Assembly (NCBI RefSeq): GCF_002849615.1
Contig: NZ_PDNV01000006.1
Location: 289,468 to 353,467, forward strand
DNA from: Pollutimonas nitritireducens
Lineage (GTDB): Bacteria > Pseudomonadota > Gammaproteobacteria > Burkholderiales > Burkholderiaceae_B
Length of the DNA: 64,000 bases
Direction: 5' to 3'
Part shown: piece after piece, positions 17,133-26,725 of the stretch
Layout of the letters: every line of letters starts with the position of its first letter
Position numbering within the stretch: position 1 is the stretch's first letter
Translations under genes and position numbers: made by a program
The notes under the pieces: model-generated
What the model was told of the DNA's origin: nothing
What the model saw: only the letters and a program-made list of their open reading frames with translations
The model's database searches: none

Positions 17133-18413
17133 TCATCGGGTTTTCCAACCTTGAGGGGATTGCGCACTTATCGCGCTTTCAAGGTCATCCCGTTGCGCGG
17201 GATGGGCGATGCTTATCATGCGGTCGATACGCTGCGAAAGCGTCAAGCCCCTAAGGTCGGCAATGCCATGCTCGGTCACGATTACACAGGGGCAGTTGCG
17301 GGGCACCGTAACCGGCCCATTCAATGATGTGACAATACGGCTCTTGTCATAAGCCATTGACGGCAGCGCAATGATGGGCACGCCGCCTTTACTTGCATTG
17401 GCACCCCGCAGAAAATCTACCACGCCGCCCACAGCGCCTAGGTAATTGCCGCCTGCTGTTTCTGCATTGACCTGTCCGGTGAGATCTACTTCTATTGCCG
17501 AATTGACGGCGGTAAAGCGATTAAGCCTCGCAAGCACGTCGGCGTTGTGTGTGTAAGCCGTACTGCGCAATTCTAATTGCGGATTGCGATGCGCAAAGCG
17601 CCTTAGCCGTGGACCGCCCATCAGTATGCCGCCGATCGTCAAGCCTACGTCCACTCCTTTTCGTGCATTCGTTAATGCGCCGCACTCGGCAATCCTGATG
17701 ATACCTTCCCCGAGACTACCCGAGTGCAGGCCGAGGTCTCGATGATTGACCAGTGCGGCCAGAATGGCGTCTGGCATGGATCCGATGCCAGTTTGCAGTG
17801 TTGCGCAATCTTGCACGATAGATGCTACGTTACGCCCGATCGCTATAGCTATAGGCCCAGGTTCATCGATTTCAAGGTTAGTGCTGCAGTCCTCGGTTTC
17901 ACTTTCAATTAGGAGATCTATCTCGTGTTCGTGCAAATAGGGGCCACCATAAGTCCATGGCGTTGACGGGTTTACCTCGGCGAGAATAGCGCGAGCGTTG
18001 TGGAGCGCCGACACAAGATACTCGCGTGCCATGCCGAGGCTATATCGCCCCTGCTTATCGGGGAGGGATAACTGGAGCATGACAATATCGGCTCGCAGCG
18101 AGCCGTTCTCGAGTAGCGAGGGTATCGCGGAATAGTTCTCCGTAATGATGTCCAACACGCCTGCCTTGGACAGTTCGCGGTTTGAGCCGGTGCCACAATA
18201 GGCAAGGTAGTCGAACGTATCGGCATACTCGGGCCGCAGAATATCTTGGAGGCCCTGTCCCATCCCAAGAAAAAGACGAACTCTGCCAATGGCGTGACGC
18301 TGGGCAGCGAGTGCGCGAAGCAGAGTCAGAGGCTGGGCGTCCGCTTGCCCGAATGTGATTGTATCGCCGGGCCGAATGTACTGCGCTAGGTTAGGCGTTG
18401 ATGCTGGACACAT
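17133..18413 (-). CDS. Acetyl-CoA hydrolase/4-hydroxybutyrate CoA-transferase family protein
   Basis: Class I-type CoA-transferase of 426 aa, the Cat1/AbfT group. It moves CoA between acetyl-CoA or a similar donor and a carboxylate. Landmarks are IRPGDTITFGQADAQP, LGMGQGLQDIL, TGIGSMPDAILAAL, LHSGSLGEGII and the C-terminal VIVTEHGIADLRGLT. The catalytic Glu is in SAIEVDLTGQVNAETAGG. It is encoded after the two IclR genes on the same strand. The start is ATG 18413; no good ribosome binding site is visible, so a downstream start is possible. A CoA-transferase with hydroxy-acid substrates would fit a carboxylate-uptake cluster. Confidence 0.88.
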   Translation of the reverse strand: MCPASTPNLAQYIRPGDTITFGQADAQPLTLLRALAAQRHAIGRVRLFLGMGQGLQDILRPEYADTFDYLAYCGTGSNRELSKAGVLDIITENYSAIPSLLENGSLRADIVMLQLSLPDKQGRYSLGMAREYLVSALHNARAILAEVNPSTPWTYGGPYLHEHEIDLLIESETEDCSTNLEIDEPGPIAIAIGRNVASIVQDCATLQTGIGSMPDAILAALVNHRDLGLHSGSLGEGIIRIAECGALTNARKGVDVGLTIGGILMGGPRLRRFAHRNPQLELRSTAYTHNADVLARLNRFTAVNSAIEVDLTGQVNAETAGGNYLGAVGGVVDFLRGANASKGGVPIIALPSMAYDKSRIVTSLNGPVTVPRNCPCVIVTEHGIADLRGLTLSQRIDRMISIAHPAQRDDLESAISAQSPQGWKTR

Positions 18414-18553
18414 ATTGCGAGCAGTCCCAAAGTGATGATAGTCAGCATGCGTGCTTGCCGAGGGCCCGTCAATTTTTCCTTGACCTCGTTCCGTGCTTCG
18501 GGATCCGATCTTTGGTTATGTCCTTGCTCATGGTGTATCTTCCTATGTTGCAC

Positions 18554-19348
18554 TCACAACTCGCCATTGAAATCCGCCAGCAGATCTTGAAACTGTTCCG
18601 CAGCTTTGACCAGCTTAGGCGTAATCAACTTTCTTTCCGCGGCAAGGTCTGGCTGAATGCGGGCTCTGCCGCAACTCATGCTCATAACAATGCCTTTTCG
18701 GCCAATAACTACAGGCAGCGCGATGCCATACGCATCGCGCTGGAAGCCGGCAAGCACGGAACATATGCCGGTCTGCTCCAACTCGACGAAGCTGGCCTCA
18801 ATTTCACACATCAACGAATCAGCGGTAGATCCCGCGTTACGGCGCAACAGTTCAAGCAGATGCTCGCGCTCATGTACCGGTAGACCCCACATATAGGCCC
18901 GACCTATCGACGTGCTGCCTAGCGGCAAAAGCGACCCCACGCCCAGCCGTAGGGTCCCTACTTTGTGGCTTGCCTGGTAGCCAACGTAAAGCATCTCAAG
19001 CTCGTCGCGGATACTGAGGGCTACTGAGACATCGAGCTCATCAGCGAGCTTTTGCAGAAAAGGGCTGGCAATCTGCAACAGCTCGTTCCCCGCAATATAC
19101 GCGTGTCCGATACCCGCTGGCGCGGGGCCTAGTTCAAACTCCCGCCCGCCAGGAACGTGCCTGAGGAACCCCTGATTAAGCAGCGTGGTGGTCAGGCGCG
19201 AAATGGTCGACTTCGGCAGCCCCGTGCGCCGCACGAGTTCGGCATTTGAGAGCGGTGCGCGATCGGAGCGAAACGCGCGCAACACTTGCATACCACGCCG
19301 CACAGTCAGGACCGTTTCCCTAACGGGGTCCGCCTTGTTGATCATCAT
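18554..19348 (-). CDS. IclR-family transcriptional regulator
   Basis: Regulator of 264 aa with an N-terminal winged helix and a C-terminal effector-binding domain. Landmarks are VRRGMQVLRAF, LSNAELVRRTGLPKSTISRL (recognition helix), LPLGSTSIGRAYMWG, and a C-terminal AGFQRDAYGIALPVV. ATG 19348 overlaps the stop of the upstream IclR gene by 4 bp (ATGA), which fixes the start and implies translational coupling. It probably controls the adjacent CoA-transferase and Bug genes in response to an organic acid or its CoA ester. Confidence 0.88.
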   Translation of the reverse strand: MMINKADPVRETVLTVRRGMQVLRAFRSDRAPLSNAELVRRTGLPKSTISRLTTTLLNQGFLRHVPGGREFELGPAPAGIGHAYIAGNELLQIASPFLQKLADELDVSVALSIRDELEMLYVGYQASHKVGTLRLGVGSLLPLGSTSIGRAYMWGLPVHEREHLLELLRRNAGSTADSLMCEIEASFVELEQTGICSVLAGFQRDAYGIALPVVIGRKGIVMSMSCGRARIQPDLAAERKLITPKLVKAAEQFQDLLADFNGEL

Positions 19349-20133
19349 TGAGACACCTTTTGACGGATGGACGCAGCCATCGCGACTAGTTGCGGGCCAA
19401 TCTCCCGCTCCACCCTTGAGCGCGTCATCGTCTGGCTGGATCCTATGCACGTCAATACCAACGGGGCGTAATCTTTCACCAGCATCGGCGCGGCGACAAT
19501 ACCAATCTCACTATCCCATTCGCCGAGCGAGGTACAAAATCCCATCTGGCTTACTTGTGCAAGCCCTTCGAGAGCCCTGCGGCGCAGCCGCGGCCAGTCC
19601 AGCGGCATTCGCCGTTCGATATTTTCCAAAAGGTAATAGCGCTCAAGTTCCGGCAATCCAGCCAACAGCGCCCACCCCACGGGAGAAGACGCAATACTGA
19701 GCCTAACGCCGACGTGCAGGTTGAATGTAAGCGTTGACTCTACACTTCTATAATTCTCAAGTACGATCATGTCAAGCCGCTCACGCGAGCTTAAACTCAC
19801 ATGTACTTTATGACGTTCCGCGAATGATTGCATGCATACGTAGGCCACTTGCTGTACTTCAGAATTGGCAGTTGCACCATACCCGAGCGTCAGGGCAGAC
19901 GGAGCCAGCCGATACTTGCGGTTCTTTGCATCATGGCGCAGGTAACCTAGCGTCACCAGTGTCTGCACAATCCGGGTAACCGTAGAGGCTGGCAACTTGG
20001 TCCGCATGGCCAGATCGCTATTGCCCAGCCACTTCTTGTCAGGTGTGAACGCTGCCAAAAGCTCGAGGGCACGGGCAAAAGGCACCACGACGCCTCGCGA
20101 CGAACTTGACTTAGGCGAGCTAGTTGTTAACAT
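19345..20133 (-). CDS. IclR-family transcriptional regulator
   Basis: A second, different IclR regulator of 262 aa, first gene of the overlapping pair. The winged helix is at ARALELLAAFTP and LAMRTKLPASTVTRIVQTL. The effector domain has LNLHVGVRLSIASSPVGWAL-type wording and FCTSLGEWDSEIGIVAAP. The start is set at ATG 20133; upstream in-frame codons to 20343 read as unrelated sequence. Tandem overlapping IclR genes are unusual, since members normally act as homodimers or homotetramers. Hetero-oligomers or divided control of two promoters are possible. Confidence 0.85.
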   Translation of the reverse strand: MLTTSSPKSSSSRGVVVPFARALELLAAFTPDKKWLGNSDLAMRTKLPASTVTRIVQTLVTLGYLRHDAKNRKYRLAPSALTLGYGATANSEVQQVAYVCMQSFAERHKVHVSLSSRERLDMIVLENYRSVESTLTFNLHVGVRLSIASSPVGWALLAGLPELERYYLLENIERRMPLDWPRLRRRALEGLAQVSQMGFCTSLGEWDSEIGIVAAPMLVKDYAPLVLTCIGSSQTMTRSRVEREIGPQLVAMAASIRQKVSQ

Positions 20134-20529
20134 GATCCACTCTAGTGATGTGCCGCCGCGTGCGCACGGAAGTGCCCGGCTACCGAGGCTGCTATAGCCC
20201 AAGTCTAACCGCCCGCCAACCAATTCGCCGATAAAATGAGGGCTGTTCCGCGATGACAGGATCGCGCTGATTCTTTGTCCACGTGCTGCATGGCGCGCAC
20301 GGCAATGACGGCGGTTCGCATCTGTATGGCCCAAGCCAAGCACAGGTTTTTTCTCGCCAGCTCTGTGTCGGATATTTTGCTGCGACGGCGCCCCGGGTTA
20401 TCCGGCGTGTTAGTCTCTGCCACCGTAATCGCACGTCACAACGTGTCTCATTGCGGACGAGAACCGGCCGTCCTACCTGGCTTAATGCAAGGATGGATCA
20501 GCCGGCTGGCGCATCGCGGCGGTGGAGGT
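20134..20529. other. Intergenic, possible small Bug relic
   Basis: About 400 bp. On the minus strand, SPHFIGELVGGRLDLGYSSL (around 20,180-20,250) recalls the LVGGR-D segment of Bug receptors, but the match is only about 20 residues. No other feature is recognised. The promoter for the IclR pair should lie here. Confidence 0.25.
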
Positions 20530-21735
20530 CTAGACTCGTTCGAAAATCGCGGCGATCCCCTGCCCTCCGCCAATGCACATTGTTTCGAGCCCATAGCGCG
20601 CTCTGCGGCGTTTGAGCTCGTGCAACAATGTCGTCATAATCCGCACTCCTGTGGCGCCCACGGGATGTCCTAAGGATATCCCAGAGCCATTGACATTGAG
20701 GCGGTCTTCAAGCTCGTCCATAGAACTGCCCCAGCCCTTAACGCACGCAAGCGCCTGGCAGGCAAAAGCCTCATTCAACTCGATCAAATCCATCTGGTCA
20801 AACTTCAGGCCTGTACGAGCCAGCAGTTTCTGAACCGCCGGAACCGGGCCTATCCCCATATGCGAGGGCTCGCATCCTGCCGCGGCCCACCCGACCAGCC
20901 ATGCAGAAGGCTCCAGCCCGAGTTCATGCAGCTTGTCTTCGGCAACCACCAGACATGCAGAGGCGGCATCGTTCTGCTGGCATGCATTAGCCGCTGTCAC
21001 GACACCATCGCGGACTATTGAATTGAAGCCGGCAAAACCCTCGATAGTGGCATCTCCGCGTACGCCTTCGTCACAGTCAACAACGACGGGGTCTCCCCGG
21101 CGCTGTGGAACCTTGACGGCCACTATCTCATCGGAAAACAAGCCCTTCTTCCAGCCAGCTGCAGCGCGTATATGACTGCGCACCGCGAAAGCATCAGAGT
21201 CCTCGCGTGTGATGTCGTAGTCTCGCGCCAAGTTTTCCGCTGTTTCGATCATGCCGCTGATACTGCCAAAGCGAGCTTCCGGCTGCGAGCGCTCCCTACC
21301 CCTATCCAGCCGATCATACAGATTTGCCGAGCCCGCGCGCGTACCCCACCGCATCCCGGTAGTGTAGTACTCGACATTACTCATGCTTTCCACCCCGCCT
21401 GCCATGACAACATCCGCCGCGCCGGTCTGTACCATCATCGCCGCAGTGGCCACGGCCTGCAATCCGCCGCCACACCGGCGGTCTAGCTGCATGCCAGGGA
21501 CTTCTATCGGAAAACCGGCCTGCAAAGCCACCCAGCGACCCGTGCAGGGTGTCTCTCCATTCATGTAGCTCTGCGCAAATATCACGTCGTCAATGCGCGC
21601 AGGATCCAGGCCGGCGCGCTCGACAACGGCACGCGCGACAATAGCGCCTAATTCCTCAACAGGCATACTCTTCAGCCCTCCTCCGAACTTGCCTACGGGC
21701 GTTCGCAGCGGAGAGACAATAGCGGCTCGCTTCAT
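20530..21735 (-). CDS. Acetyl-CoA C-acyltransferase (thiolase)
   Basis: Degradative thiolase of 401 aa that cleaves 3-oxoacyl-CoA with CoA. All three catalytic elements are present: the nucleophile Cys in LDRRCGGGLQAV at about residue 88, His in SLGHPVGATGVRI, and Cys in CIGGGQGIA near the C-terminus. The start is ATG 21735 with AAGGAAG 6 bp before it; an in-frame TTG one codon earlier is less likely. It ends a minus-strand operon whose order of transcription is MaoC, SDR, thiolase, and it lies opposite the acyl-CoA dehydrogenase/ETF operon. Confidence 0.93.
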   Translation of the reverse strand: MKRAAIVSPLRTPVGKFGGGLKSMPVEELGAIVARAVVERAGLDPARIDDVIFAQSYMNGETPCTGRWVALQAGFPIEVPGMQLDRRCGGGLQAVATAAMMVQTGAADVVMAGGVESMSNVEYYTTGMRWGTRAGSANLYDRLDRGRERSQPEARFGSISGMIETAENLARDYDITREDSDAFAVRSHIRAAAGWKKGLFSDEIVAVKVPQRRGDPVVVDCDEGVRGDATIEGFAGFNSIVRDGVVTAANACQQNDAASACLVVAEDKLHELGLEPSAWLVGWAAAGCEPSHMGIGPVPAVQKLLARTGLKFDQMDLIELNEAFACQALACVKGWGSSMDELEDRLNVNGSGISLGHPVGATGVRIMTTLLHELKRRRARYGLETMCIGGGQGIAAIFERV

Positions 21736-21806
21736 CAAAACTTCCTTGGCGGCCTCGCGCCGCGTTCATGTGTTTACAAAAGGGTCAGCTTGTGGCGCTG
21801 CCCAAG

Positions 21807-22556
21807 TTAACCGTAGCGGCCCCCTGTCACGTGCAGTACTTCACCGCTAATGAAGGCGGCGCACTCGCTGGCCAGAAACGCAACCGCGTTGGCCACATCG
21901 TCCGGATGGCCGGCCCGTTTGACCGGCTGAGACTGTATTGCCCGTTCCTTGATGGTTTCGTATGTGGGCAGGGCCTGCACCATCTCGGTATCCATGAAGC
22001 CGGGCGCGACGCAGTTGGCCGTAATGCCGTAGCGGCCCTCTTCAAGTGATAGCGCCTTTGCCATGCCAATCAGTCCCGCCTTTGCCGCGGAGTAGTTTGC
22101 CTGCGTAGGGTTGCCGAAATGGGCACGTGAACTTATATTAATGATGCGTCCCCAACCCTGTTCTATCATTGATGGCATCACCGCCCGTGTCGCGAGGAAC
22201 GCGCCCTTTAGCATGACGTTCATAACTTGATCCCAGTCGTCTTCCGACATCTTGACCAAGTATTTATCACGCGGGAAGCCGGCGTTGTTGACAAGAATAT
22301 GAACGTTTCCGAATGTGCTCACGGTTTCTTCCACCAAGCGCTCTACATCCTGCGCCCGCGTTATATCGCCCGCAACGCAGTGAGCGCTCAGGCCCTCGTC
22401 TCGCAACGACGCCGCCACCTCCTGCGCAGAGCCTTCGGTGATGTCTGTAATAACCACGCTTGCGCCTTCCCGCGCTAGCCGACGGGCCGTCGCCGCACCA
22501 AGACCACGCGCCGAACCGGTTACGATAGCTACTTTTCCTTTAAGTCCTAGATCCAT
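21807..22556 (-). CDS. SDR-family 3-oxoacyl/3-hydroxyacyl-CoA dehydrogenase (FabG-like)
   Basis: Classical short-chain dehydrogenase of 249 aa. It has the TGSARGLGAATAR cofactor motif, NNAGFPRD, the catalytic Ser in INISSRAHFG, and the Tyr/Lys in YSAAKAGL. The C-terminal SGEVLHVTGGRYG matches FabG/PhaB relatives. The start is ATG 22556, where the fold begins. It starts 21 bp after the MaoC gene and 71 bp before the thiolase. Together these would catalyse hydration, 3-hydroxyacyl oxidation and thiolysis. Confidence 0.9.
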   Translation of the reverse strand: MDLGLKGKVAIVTGSARGLGAATARRLAREGASVVITDITEGSAQEVAASLRDEGLSAHCVAGDITRAQDVERLVEETVSTFGNVHILVNNAGFPRDKYLVKMSEDDWDQVMNVMLKGAFLATRAVMPSMIEQGWGRIINISSRAHFGNPTQANYSAAKAGLIGMAKALSLEEGRYGITANCVAPGFMDTEMVQALPTYETIKERAIQSQPVKRAGHPDDVANAVAFLASECAAFISGEVLHVTGGRYG

Positions 22557-22576
22557 TTTTTTTCCGTATTTTAAAG

Positions 22577-23458
22577 TCAACCGAGTTCGATAAGACAATT
22601 GTTCAGAACGACTACCTGCCGTTCGAGCGCTATGGTTCGAAGCGTAAGGCAATTGCCTTCCGCCCAGATTTCAGTACGAAGCGTGTCTCCTGGGTAAGCG
22701 GCGGCCGTGAAGCGCACTCTCATCCTTGCGATTCGCCCGGCGTCATAATCCAGCAGCCGCCTCATCACGGCATGGGCCGCAATTCCCATGGTAGCCATGC
22801 CATGCAGAATGGGCCGGTCAAACCCCGCAGCTTTCGCAACACCGGGATCGGCATGTAGTGGATTCATGTCGCCACAGAGCCGGTAGATCAGTGCTGTTTG
22901 CGACAAAGTTGGCAGATCACAAACCGCATCGGGGACACGTTCCGGAATTTGATGAGGGGCCGGGGGAGCGCCCTCACTGCCGCCAGGCCCAAAGTTGCCG
23001 TCGCCGCGCAAGAGGCTCAATTGGATAACGGTAGCTAGCAGCCTGTCGTCGGATGCATCGTAAATTTGCCGTTGCTGCTGCAGCAAGGCCCCCTTTCCCT
23101 CGCCCTTGTCCCATATAGCTGACACCCGATTACGCCCCACCACTGAACCGCTGGCAGGAATCGGTGCGTGCAAGATGATTTCCTGCTCGGCATGAACTAA
23201 GCGTTTCCAGTCTATGCCGGTGTCGGGCTCGCGCGCCCAGAATCCCGGATACGCCAGAACATTCGCCATCGTGGGGATCGTACACAGCGCCCCTCCGTCA
23301 ATGCCTTCATAAACGTAGCGCAGTTGCTTATCGTCGACGGGATCATCCCCCAGACCAAGCGCCAACGCATATAACGCTGTATCTCGCAGTGCATAATCAT
23401 GGTCGATCGCGGGGAACTGCCGTGTCAGCAATTGTTGAGGTTTAAGATTTGTGGCCAT
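22577..23458 (-). CDS. Two-domain MaoC/hydratase-2 enoyl-CoA hydratase
   Basis: Double-hotdog protein of 293 aa, the peroxisomal hydratase-2 type that forms (R)-3-hydroxyacyl-CoA. The C-terminal hotdog carries the complete hydratase-2 motif YRLCGDMNPLHADPGVAKAA at about residue 200, with the catalytic Asp and His, then DRPILHGMATMG. The N-terminal domain lacks that motif, as expected. It is first in the minus-strand hydratase-SDR-thiolase operon, divergent from the acyl-CoA dehydrogenase gene. The 247-bp gap between them should hold both promoters. Confidence 0.9.
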   Translation of the reverse strand: MATNLKPQQLLTRQFPAIDHDYALRDTALYALALGLGDDPVDDKQLRYVYEGIDGGALCTIPTMANVLAYPGFWAREPDTGIDWKRLVHAEQEIILHAPIPASGSVVGRNRVSAIWDKGEGKGALLQQQRQIYDASDDRLLATVIQLSLLRGDGNFGPGGSEGAPPAPHQIPERVPDAVCDLPTLSQTALIYRLCGDMNPLHADPGVAKAAGFDRPILHGMATMGIAAHAVMRRLLDYDAGRIARMRVRFTAAAYPGDTLRTEIWAEGNCLTLRTIALERQVVVLNNCLIELG

Positions 23459-23705
23459 CTGATCGAGTCGTTTCCGTGTAGGTTAGTTGAATTATTGGCT
23501 ATTTAGACTTAGCCAGTCAATTGCCCAAACTAACCAGTTCCGTACATTGGAATCGCTTCTTGACGCGGAACCAGTATCGCTTAGCATCTATGAAGCCGGA
23601 AACCCCTTTACGGGTATTCCAATGCACGGGACAAAAGAATTCCTGTCTTGACGGACTCGCAGTCGGGCCGCAGTATGAGGCATTAAAAATTTGAACTGAG
23701 TCATC

Positions 23706-24857
23706 ATGATTCGAGACCAAGAAACCCTCAACATACTCCTTAGCAACATCTCCCGCTTCGTGCGGGAACGGCTCATTCCCAACGAAGAGATCGTTGCCGA
23801 GACCGATGAAATCCCTGTCGATATCGTTCAGGATATGAAGACGATGGGACTATTCGGCTTGACCATCCCCGAGGAGTACGGCGGTCTGCAACTGACCATG
23901 GAAGAAGAAGTGCTGTCCATGTTCGAACTTGGACGGGCATCGCCGGCATTTAGATCATTGCTGGGAACCACCGTGGGAATAGGCTCTCAGGGCATTCTGT
24001 TCGACGGCACTCAACAGCAAAAAGACAAGTATTTGCCGCGCATGGCAACAGGCGAGGTGATCGCCTCTTTTGCCCTCACCGAACCGGGCTCCGGCTCCGA
24101 TGCCGCTTCCCTCAAAACAACGGCGATCCTGGACGGCGATCATTACGTGGTCAACGGAACAAAGCGATTTATCACGAATGCGCCACAGGCAGGCATTTTT
24201 ACCTTGATGGCCAGGACCGATCCAGGCAAGAAGGGAGCAGCTGGCATCTCAGCCTTCATTGTCGAGACCAATACCCCGGGAATTACATTGGGCAAGCGCG
24301 ACAAGAAGATGGGCCAACGGGGCTCGCATACTTGCGACGTCATCTTTGAGAATTGTCGGGTGCCCGCAGAGAACCTGATCGGCGGCGTGGAAGGTCGTGG
24401 ATTCAAAACGGCGATGAAGGTGCTGGACAAAGGCCGCATCCATATCGCATCAATTTGTGTGGCAGTCGCAGAGCGCATGTTATCCGATGCCCTTCGCTAT
24501 GCCTCACAGCGGCGTCAATTCGACCAGGCGATTGGAGAATTCCAACTCGTCCAGGCCATGCTCGCCGACAGCAAGGCGGAAATCTACGCCGCCCGCAGCA
24601 TGGTGGTGGACGCCGCGCGGCGCCGAGACGACGGACTGCCTGTCAGCACCGAAGCATCATGCGCCAAATTATTCGCGTCGGAGATGTGCGGTAGGGTCGC
24701 TGATCGCGCCGTGCAGATTTTTGGTGGTGCTGGTTACATGAGCGAATACGGTATTGAACGCTTCTACCGGGATGTACGCCTGTTTCGCATCTACGAAGGA
24801 ACGACGCAAATCCAACAACTGGTGATTGCCCGGAACATGCTCAGGGAGCTTCAGTAA
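23706..24857 (+). CDS. Acyl-CoA dehydrogenase
   Basis: FAD-dependent dehydrogenase of 383 aa that introduces the alpha-beta double bond and passes electrons to ETF. Signatures are FALTEPGSGSDAASLKT (the first family motif), QIFGGAGYMSEYGIERFYRD (the second), and the catalytic Glu at about residue 364 in RIYEGTTQIQQ. It is first in the operon with etfB, etfA and a crotonase. ATG 23706 is preceded by GAACTGAG, a weak ribosome binding site. This is the canonical type, unlike the ACAD11-like gene at 59061. Confidence 0.94.
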   Translation: MIRDQETLNILLSNISRFVRERLIPNEEIVAETDEIPVDIVQDMKTMGLFGLTIPEEYGGLQLTMEEEVLSMFELGRASPAFRSLLGTTVGIGSQGILFDGTQQQKDKYLPRMATGEVIASFALTEPGSGSDAASLKTTAILDGDHYVVNGTKRFITNAPQAGIFTLMARTDPGKKGAAGISAFIVETNTPGITLGKRDKKMGQRGSHTCDVIFENCRVPAENLIGGVEGRGFKTAMKVLDKGRIHIASICVAVAERMLSDALRYASQRRQFDQAIGEFQLVQAMLADSKAEIYAARSMVVDAARRRDDGLPVSTEASCAKLFASEMCGRVADRAVQIFGGAGYMSEYGIERFYRDVRLFRIYEGTTQIQQLVIARNMLRELQ

Positions 24858-24938
24858 CTCTAAGGGCTAGTCAGAGTTCCATTTTTCCAATATCTAACGT
24901 CTAACGACGTTTACCCCCATACGGGAGGACAACAGTAG

Positions 24939-25688
24939 ATGAAGATTCTTGTGCCCGTCAAGCGCGTCGTAGACTACAACGTCAAAGTGCGCGTGAAATC
25001 CGACCAAAGCGGCGTGGATATCGCCAATGTCAAAATGTCCATGAATCCCTTCGATGAAATCGCAGTGGAAGAAGCAACGCGACTGAAAGAGAAAGGTGTC
25101 GCCGCTGAAGTCATCGCGGTTTCTTGCGGCGTGGCGCAATGCCAGGAAACATTGCGCACAGCCATGGCGATCGGCGCTGACCGTGCCGCCCTGGTCCAAA
25201 CCGATGCCGATCTTCAGCCGCTGGCAGTAGCGAAGCTGCTTAAGGCGCTGGTCGATAAGGAGCAACCTCAGCTCGTTATCCTTGGCAAACAGGCCATCGA
25301 CGACGACGCCAATCAAACCGGCCAGATGCTTGCCGCCTTGCTCGGCTGGCCACAGGCTACATTTGCCAGCAAAGTCGAACTGGAAGACGGCAAGGCTAAG
25401 GTGACGCGTGAAGTGGACGGCGGCCTGGAAACCCTGTCGCTGACGCTGCCGGCCATAGTCACCACCGACCTGCGCCTGAACGAGCCGCGCTACGTGACAC
25501 TGCCCAACATCATGAAAGCCAAGAAAAAGCAGCTGGACACCTTGACGCCTGAGGACCTGGGCGTTGACGTCGCGCCGCGCCTAAAGACGCTGAACGTTTC
25601 AGAACCCCCGGCACGCTCGGCGGGCATTTTTGTGCCGGATGTTGCAACGCTGGTCGACAAACTTAAGAATGAAGCCAAGGTGATTTAG
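24939..25688 (+). CDS. etfB: Electron transfer flavoprotein beta subunit
   Basis: Small ETF subunit of 249 aa, which binds AMP and takes electrons from acyl-CoA dehydrogenases. It starts [20 protein letters not shown]. It carries [20 protein letters not shown] and the [20 protein letters not shown] signature of the beta subunit. GGGAGGA precedes ATG 24939. The 2-bp gap to etfA shows they are co-transcribed. Housekeeping etf genes usually occur once per genome in this group, so this may be a second, pathway-specific pair. Confidence 0.95.
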   Translation: MKILVPVKRVVDYNVKVRVKSDQSGVDIANVKMSMNPFDEIAVEEATRLKEKGVAAEVIAVSCGVAQCQETLRTAMAIGADRAALVQTDADLQPLAVAKLLKALVDKEQPQLVILGKQAIDDDANQTGQMLAALLGWPQATFASKVELEDGKAKVTREVDGGLETLSLTLPAIVTTDLRLNEPRYVTLPNIMKAKKKQLDTLTPEDLGVDVAPRLKTLNVSEPPARSAGIFVPDVATLVDKLKNEAKVI

Positions 25689-25690
25689 AA

Positions 25691-26620
25691 ATGACGATAC
25701 TTGTAATCGCTGAACATGATAATGCCAACCTGAAGGCCGCTACGCTCAATACGATCGCTGCGGCCCAAAAGATCGGCGGCGAAATCCACGTGCTGGTCGC
25801 TGGCAGCAGCGCCCACGCCGTGGCCGAGCAGGCTGCAAAGGCCGCTGGCGTGGCCAAGGTGCTGCTTGCCGATGCATTGCAGATGGCAGATAGCTTGGCT
25901 GAAAACGTGAGCGCGCAAGTGTTGCAGATCGCCAACGCTTACAGCCACATTCTTTTTCCGGCCACGGCCTCGGGTAAGAATGTTGCGCCGCGCGTGGCGG
26001 CCAAGCTCGATGTTGCACAAATCTCCGACATCATCGGTGTTGAGTCGCCCGATATCTTCCACCGGCCGATCTATGCGGGCAATGCGATCGCTACGGTGCA
26101 GTCAGCGGACGCAATCAAGGTCATCACTGTACGCACGACCGGTTTTGACGCCGTAGCAGCTGAAGGTGGTAGCGCAGCCGTAGAGTCCATTACGGCTGTC
26201 GCCGATTCAGGTCTGTCCTCCTTTGTCGGGCGCGAGGTCGCCAAGAGTGACCGCCCCGAGCTGGCCGGCGCGGCGGTGGTAGTATCCGGAGGCCGCGGCA
26301 TAGGCAGCGCCGAGAACTTCAAGCTTCTTGAACCCCTGGCTGACAAGCTAGGCGCTGCCCTGGGCGCTTCGCGCGCTGCGGTAGACGCCGGCTATGCGCC
26401 CAATGACTGGCAGGTTGGCCAAACGGGTAAGATCGTTGCGCCGCAGTTGTATGTTGCTATCGGCATTTCGGGTGCAATCCAGCATCTGGCAGGCATGAAG
26501 GATTCTAAGGCCATCGTGGCCATCAATAAGGACACCGAAGCCCCTATATTTGGTGTGGCTGATTATGGCCTGGTGGCCGACCTGTTCACGGCGGTGCCCG
26601 AACTGGCCAGCCAGCTTTAA
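25691..26620 (+). CDS. etfA: Electron transfer flavoprotein alpha subunit
   Basis: Large ETF subunit of 309 aa, binding FAD. It has the N-terminal [20 protein letters not shown] and the C-terminal FAD-binding signature [14 protein letters not shown], then [20 protein letters not shown] with [19 protein letters not shown]. It directly follows etfB. It supplies the electron route from the acyl-CoA dehydrogenase encoded first in the operon to the quinone pool through ETF dehydrogenase, which is not in this window. Confidence 0.95.
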   Translation: MTILVIAEHDNANLKAATLNTIAAAQKIGGEIHVLVAGSSAHAVAEQAAKAAGVAKVLLADALQMADSLAENVSAQVLQIANAYSHILFPATASGKNVAPRVAAKLDVAQISDIIGVESPDIFHRPIYAGNAIATVQSADAIKVITVRTTGFDAVAAEGGSAAVESITAVADSGLSSFVGREVAKSDRPELAGAAVVVSGGRGIGSAENFKLLEPLADKLGAALGASRAAVDAGYAPNDWQVGQTGKIVAPQLYVAIGISGAIQHLAGMKDSKAIVAINKDTEAPIFGVADYGLVADLFTAVPELASQL

Positions 26621-26725
26621 GCCCTGTACCCTTGACGGTACCTAGAAGACTTTAACCACCTCTTTTCAATGTCTCCCATCCAGGAGCCGCGCAGCCCTCG
26701 CGCATATTTTTTACAGAAGGACACC

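Noticed and set aside
20180..20250. Bug-receptor-like stretch on the minus strand
   Set aside because: Only about 20 residues resemble the family, so it is noted in the intergenic entry and not called a pseudogene.
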